Of a DNA stretch of 64,000 nucleotides, positions 59,463 to 64,000 are shown in pieces. How positions within the stretch are numbered: the first letter of the stretch is position 1; the number at the start of each line of letters is the position of its first letter. A program made the translations under genes and the position numbers. Source of the stretch: Rhododendron vialii. Taxonomy: Eukaryota; Streptophyta; Magnoliopsida; Ericales; Ericaceae. A model generated the notes under the pieces. That model saw only the letters and a program-made list of their open reading frames with translations, was not told the origin of the DNA and made no database searches. The DNA is taken from assembly GCF_030253575.1 (NCBI RefSeq), contig NC_080561.1, positions 10,388,501-10,452,500 of the forward strand. Reading direction: 5' to 3'.

Positions 59463-59873
59463 ATGTCTAGCTTATCGGACTCTATCACTATTGACGAATG
59501 GGGACCTTTCCGAGTTAAAGGAAATGAAGCCAAGCATGTAAATCAAGATTCTCACGAGCGAAGAGTCCAATACCGGGCCAAGGAGGCATTAACGGGAGAA
59601 ATAAGTAGAATAGAAGAATATTTTGGATACTACACGAAAGAGCAGAAGAAATCTATCTTAAAGAAGCGTGCTAAAAGCAATTGCTTAGTGTGGTTCAAGG
59701 CATTCAAAATGATTGGGGAGCAACCAGAAGAAATGAAGGAACTTGAAAAGAAAGCTAAGAAAAATCCTCCAATTCGAGTTCGCCACCATATTCCTAGCGA
59801 GGGTTCTTGCAGTGCGAAACCCCTGTCTCCAGGATGTGCGTCATTGGTACCCATAGACATCCCTAGCGACTAG
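59463..59873 (+). CDS. ORF B of the gag-only LTR element, unknown function, 136 residues
   Basis: Intact frame MSSLSDSITIDEWGPFRVKG..IPSD. I chose the ATG at 59463 rather than the in-frame one at 59433. It directly follows gtttcag|g, and a perfect branch-site tactaac (59422-59428) sits 33 bases upstream of that AG. The protein is basic in the middle (TGEISRIEEYFGYYTKEQKKSILKKRAKS) with a short Trp/Phe-containing segment (CLVWFKAFKMIG) and a Lys-rich stretch, so nucleic-acid binding is possible. No named domain is recognised. A poly(A)-rich tract follows the stop. Confidence 0.6.
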   Translation: MSSLSDSITIDEWGPFRVKGNEAKHVNQDSHERRVQYRAKEALTGEISRIEEYFGYYTKEQKKSILKKRAKSNCLVWFKAFKMIGEQPEEMKELEKKAKKNPPIRVRHHIPSEGSCSAKPLSPGCASLVPIDIPSD

Positions 59874-60030
59874 GAGATGAAAAAAAAAAAAAAGAAGAGA
59901 AAGAGAAGGAAAGGAAAAGGACAATGTAAATTCGCGTTGTAAATTAAGTGTGATGTTTTTATGTTTATAAATAAATGCCGTTATTTATGTTGTGATTGTA
60001 TTTCTCTTTTTTTTTCCAGCTTAGTTTTAA

Positions 60031-61063
60031 ATGGAATCGAGCCAACGATTTGAAAGACTAGAACAACAAGTGGAAAGAATTCTTACACTTTTGCAAAATC
60101 AGCCACCTCCACAGGGAGTGCATATTAATTTGAATGACCCACCCGTAATTCCCCCAGAAAATCCCCTACCAGTTCCAGCGGTAACTGAGGTCCGAGTAAG
60201 AGACTTTCAAAAGTTAAAACCATTAACATTCCCCGGTGGATTAGATCCCGTAAAAGCCAATGAATGGTTGGAATCCATAGAAAAGATAGCCCAAGTCATG
60301 CAATGTGAAGGAAGAGAAAAAGTGGCATTAGTAGCATACAACCTAACAGGGGAAGCACAACGTTGGTGGACACTAGTAAGGAGGGCTGAACCACAAATGG
60401 GATGGGAACGATTCTACAACCTCTTTAACCAAAAGTATATACCTCCATCCATCAGAGATAACAAAAGTATGGAATTTCAAAACCTTACACAAAAACCAGG
60501 CATGACTATAGCCCAATTACGAGGCTGAGTTCACAACATTAGCACACTATGCTCCACATCTGATTCCAGACGAAAACATGAAAGCTCGTAGATTTGAGGG
60601 AGGATTAAACCCAGACTTGCGCAAACTCGTTAAGTCATTAAAATTACCCACCTATGCAGAAGTACTAGATCGGTCTTTAATGCTAAAAGATGAAAGTACA
60701 AAAACAGACCATATGTCAGAACCTAAGAAAAGGAAGAACGAGGACCGCAATACTAGTAATGGACAGACTAAGCGACCAAATATAGGAGGGCAAGGACAAA
60801 ATCAGAATAGGACTGAGAATCGCCCCAACTGCTTAAATTGTGGAAAAGCACATACAGGGATATGTTTGAAAGGATCAACTGGTTGCTATGGGTGTGGTGA
60901 GCTGGGCCATATCAGAAGGAATTGCCCAAAGAACTCAAACTTGTTGGTTGGAAATGGGGATCAACAAAGAGAAAATAATGGAAACCCGCAAAATAAGACC
61001 GGACACATAGGAAAAGGCCAGAGACAAGGAAGAGCTTATGCAATTTTTCCTGGCGATACATGA
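60031..61063 (+). pseudogene. Ty3/Gypsy-type gag with a single frameshift
   Basis: Opens MESSQRFERLEQQVERILTL (coiled coil) and carries the retrotransposon gag core (PGGLDPVKANEWLESIEKI, YNLTGEAQRWW, FYNLFNQKYIPPSI). At about 60515-60528 one extra base shifts the frame into a TGA. The other frame resumes at once (MKARRFEGGLNPDLRKLV from 60578) and ends with a CCHC zinc knuckle CYGCGELGHIRRNC (about 60887-60928) and a stop at 61061-61063. So gag is complete but split by one indel. No slippery heptamer is obvious, so a programmed shift is unlikely. An acceptor-like tttttttttccag ends 11 bases before the ATG. No pol follows. Confidence 0.85.
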
Positions 61064-61169
61064 GAGAAATCAAGAACATCCCATCAAGTACCATACTTAA
61101 ATTATTTCTTTACTAAATAGATTCAGGTTATTCTCGAAGTGTATGCAAGTTTGGAGGACCAAACTTCTT

Positions 61170-61182
61170 AAGGTGGGAAGGA
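61170..61182 (+). promoter_or_regulatory. Polypurine tract
   Basis: aaggtgggaagga directly before the 3' LTR; primes plus-strand synthesis. Confidence 0.8.
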
Positions 61183-62514
61183 TGTAACACCCCGACCCAA
61201 AATACATATGTGACTCGACTAAAAGTGAAGACAATGTTGGAATCGGCGCTTGAAATTATCTAGCTTATTTTCGGATAAAAAAAAGAGGAATATTTTCATG
61301 CTATACGCGTAAAAAAAAAGAAAAAGAAAAAAGAAAGATAAAGCAGATAAATACGGAAGTAGGCTAGAGGTTCTGTGGTTTTCTAGGAAACATGAGATTG
61401 CCATCTCATGCTTATATATTGCCACCTAAGAAACCATGTGTCCAAATTAAATTAAGTTAGGCACACAAGTGTCAAAGTTATGCTAATTAGGAAGCCATGT
61501 GTCAGGGCTAGACCAATATGGAAAGCCTATAAATAGAAGCCCTATTCTAGGTTCATGGCCAAAAAATAGCAAAGAATTACTACTTACTAAGTACGGCAAA
61601 AAAAAAGGGAAGAAAGAAATGTGTACTGAATAGTAGTAGATTAGTATTGAATAAAGGGAAAAGAGGTACTGGACTCCCAGCCGTGCTTTAGTTTTCTTTC
61701 ACTGAGCTACCACTACGTTGTCCAGAGGTTAACAAGTATACGTAACAAAGAATTCTAAGGTGAGATACTTATACTCTAGTTACATGATTTTCCTTTATAA
61801 AGTAGCATAATTTTGTGTTGAGAAAAGATTATAATTTTTTTAGATATGCCATGGGAAAAGATATGATAAATTTTTCATGTTAGAAGCACGTCAAACAGAG
61901 GTGATGACGCTGTAAAGTTTAAGCTTAGAAAATGAAAGCGGTCAGACAAAGGGGATGACCTATTGATGCATCCAGACAATTGTCCCGAGTTTGGGGGATG
62001 CATAAAAAGATACCATAACACATAATGGAGTTATACGGACGGAAAGAATAGGGCCCTAGTGGCCAGTGACTTGATCATTTCACACAACAAGAGGGGTCGC
62101 TCCCCTACAGAAAGATTAGGCTGTTGGATGAATATCATAAGATTACTTGTTTCAGATTATGCAAACATTTGTGTTAAAATTGTTTCCATGGTATAAAACG
62201 TGTAACTTTTGTATTTGTATCTCACACGAGCATTTGGCTTATGAAAATTGATAATTTTTACAGATAATGAAGAATAGAGATGGAGTTGCTGCTGCCCTGG
62301 GATATGCTTGTTATACTTTTGTGTAGATATTGTAAAGAAGTTATCTTTTTAAAAGACTTGGGTTTTGTAATAAGGGTATGTGAAATAAAACAGTTATGTT
62401 TTTCTCATAACATTGTCTCCAAATTTAATTATGAAAAAGAGGCCTAGATGAGCGTTAGGACTCATCGGCCGGTCACGATGACTCGACAAAATTTCTAGAA
62501 TCGGGGTTGTGACA
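61183..62514 (+). repeat. 3' LTR of the gag-only element
   Basis: 1332 bp. About twenty differences from the 5' LTR, mostly single transitions and A-run length changes, seen by direct reading. Confidence 0.95.
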
Positions 62515-62635
62515 TTCATCCACTCCCATTGTCATATCTGGCCTAAGGCTTAGTTCCATGACCTTTACTGTTGTGACTTTGCCGAAAGTCAGAAGATGCA
62601 TGCAAGTGAGGCGAAGAATTATATTGCTCCACAAA

Positions 62636-62935
62636 TTATTGAATACGTGGAACATTGTCACGTGGTCCTGCATCGCCTTGCCCGATAGTGGCAAACCTAT
62701 TCACCCATGGCATGTTTGCGTACCCCTCACCATTTTGGTGTAGCTCGTTCGATTGTTGATGTACTCTAGGATAGTAAAAGTTGGAAAGTTCATTCCCTCC
62801 GTTTCTAGAGTTAAAGTTGGGATAATTTTCTGGGTAAACTCCAGTTTTCAATAACCTCTTAAAACTACCAAGGTTGAACGTCCCCCTTCCAATGTCATCT
62901 GCACTTTCAGAGTTCCCCCAACTTGGATTATCCAT
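62636..62935 (-). CDS. Small ORF, probably part of the PIF/Harbinger element
   Basis: From the ATG at 62935 (MDNPSWGNSESADDIG) the frame is open for 99 residues, ending DNVPRIQ. It is polar, Asn/Gly-rich, with no recognised domain. tttgtttgtag|gggtcATG looks like a 3' splice site just upstream. Its N-terminus has the low-complexity look of the Myb/SANT ORF1 of plant PIF elements, but no SANT repeat is visible. It shares strand with the transposase on the other side of the LTR element. Role uncertain. Confidence 0.35.
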   Translation of the reverse strand: MDNPSWGNSESADDIGRGTFNLGSFKRLLKTGVYPENYPNFNSRNGGNELSNFYYPRVHQQSNELHQNGEGYANMPWVNRFATIGQGDAGPRDNVPRIQ

Positions 62936-63823
62936 GACCCCTACAAACAAAAACAATCCGTTGTTGAGGAATAAAATTTCAATTTGACTGTTGTCATGAA
63001 ATGATGGTACAATTTTAAACTTTTGGAAATATGATGATTTGTAGAAAAAAAAATGCAAATTTGATCTAGCACACTTGCAAATGCCCAAGGAAAGTCATCG
63101 GTCCCAGAGCTTTATTCATGCAAGCTATTCGTATTTGTATTTTGTCCATTTACAACAAGCCAACTATTTTTTCGCAAAAGAACTGTTATCCTGCTAAGCC
63201 AAAAGGGTTAAGACATGGTAATTGCTACGCTACTCTAGCCAGTTGAATGAGAAAGGGGAGTGGAAATGGAATTGATTTAAAAAAAACTGCTAGTTTCAAT
63301 CTCAGCATCAAGACCGCTTTCTTTCACCTGAGGAAGGAGCTAAACAAGACATACTGTGATTAACCTTTCGAATATGCTACATAATACGTTTTTAACACTA
63401 TGTTTGGTAACCTAACATCTTCATACGATTTTTTACACTATTGCCCATTACAAAAATAAAGGAATCAATTAGCATGTAATACTTTAACCATAACAAGAAA
63501 AATGTATACCAGGTCGAACGCAATTGAAAGGCCCAGTTCCGATCTCGACCTCTACTGTTGATGATATTCGTGGATGTGTGGACTAATCTCTTCTGAAAAT
63601 ATATTACCAAACACAATTCATAACAATCCATTGAATGTAGCAAATCATGATTGTCACATATTCAAGCATACATGAAAATTCAACCACGATAGTATAGGAT
63701 AAAAGGGCACACAATCCTAATTTTTAAAGTCCAAAAACACCAACATGGAAAACATATATCAAACATATTGCCACTACAAATTAAAAACAAACATAGGTGC
63801 TAATGTTTCCAATAATGAAATAT

Positions 63824-64000
63824 TTAAATCTGAGGGGGCGGGTGCCAAGGAGGGAGAGTCTCAGTTGGGTTGCCTTGTTCGCATGATTGTGCTAACATTG
63901 CCTTTGTATGCTCCCGTTGAGCGAAAGCAATCCTCTGTTCATCATTTCGCAAGCCATAGAACACATCCATCTTCATGGGATCATTGGACAAGCAGTCAAC
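63824..64000 (-). CDS. C-terminal fragment of a protein running off the right edge
   Basis: Open from the window edge to TAA at 63826-63824, 58 residues: VDCLSNDPMKMDVFYGLRND.. ending PPWHPPPQI. The Arg/Gln/Glu-rich helical part (EQRIAFAQREHTKAMLAQS) resembles the tail of Myb/SANT-like ORF1 proteins of PIF/Harbinger elements. That would fit the neighbouring transposase, but the assignment is inference. Between 62936 and 63823 I see no other gene. Confidence 0.35.
   Translation of the reverse strand, partial: VDCLSNDPMKMDVFYGLRNDEQRIAFAQREHTKAMLAQSCEQGNPTETLPPWHPPPQI

Larger units (their letters stand above)
57194..62514 (+). mobile_element. Young non-autonomous LTR retrotransposon, gag plus two unknown ORFs, no pol (TR-GAG-like)
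   Basis: LTRs 57194-58531 and 61183-62514 are about 98-99 percent identical by eye, and the element is flanked by a perfect 5-bp duplication TTCAT (57189-57193 and 62515-62519). The initiator-Met PBS tggtatcagagc is at 58536-58547, and a purine tract aaggtgggaagga ends at 61182. The internal region is only 2651 bp, with ORFs at 58772-59167, 59463-59873 and a Ty3/Gypsy-type gag at 60031-61063. No protease, RT, RNase H or integrase is present, so it must depend on an autonomous partner. LTR termini TGTAACACCCC..GTGACA resemble chromovirus-type Gypsy elements (inference). Confidence 0.92.

Overview
This is nuclear DNA of a flowering plant, almost certainly a dicot. It has intron-rich genes with close Arabidopsis counterparts, a nuclear tRNA-Arg gene, tRNA-derived SINEs, and every major plant transposon order (Copia and other LTR elements, Mutator, CACTA, PIF/Harbinger, hAT and Tourist MITEs). 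Long solo LTRs and GA/CT-rich tracts suggest a medium to large, perhaps woody, genome. I cannot name the species.

Host genes are sparse. (1) 354-2324, minus: the first two coding exons of RAD54, the recombination DNA translocase; the gene continues beyond base 1. (2) 19122-21308, plus: an intronless DYW-type PPR protein of the DYW2 type (organelle RNA editing). (3) 24156-24713, minus: a four-EF-hand calmodulin-like protein of the CML30 type; as I recall, these two are also adjacent in Arabidopsis. (4) 27477-33658, minus: a nine-exon secreted malectin-like/LRR protein of 514 residues, resolved base by base. (5) 34595-34667, plus: tRNA-Arg(CCU). (6) 34804-36973, plus: a six-exon CGI121/TPRKB-type KEOPS subunit of 166 residues, only 136 bases after that tRNA.

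The rest is mostly mobile DNA. Left part: a solo LTR (2999-8239) carrying a nested solo LTR (3254-6185), a solo Copia-like LTR (8760-9288), an LTR-like element with a nested Tourist MITE (10275-11289), and a structurally complete Mutator-like element (12492-16479) whose transposase has one in-frame stop and which carries a SINE. Middle: several MITEs, three SINEs in total across the window, and a CACTA element inside intron 1 of the LRR gene. Right part: solo LTRs (39454-42861; 43239-47504 with 43375-45323 nested inside it), a decayed Copia element with only ~130-bp LTRs (47773-55553) split by another solo LTR (51807-54459), a broken PIF/Harbinger transposase, and a young LTR element (57194-62514) inserted at that transposase's start codon.

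The young LTR element is the most unusual object. It has no pol. It carries two intact small ORFs of unknown function plus a gag, and each of the three is preceded, within 1-11 bases of its ATG, by a 3' splice-site-like sequence; a good 5' splice site lies downstream of the TATA box in the LTR. This suggests expression of each ORF by alternative splicing from one leader, with the primer-binding site kept only in unspliced RNA.
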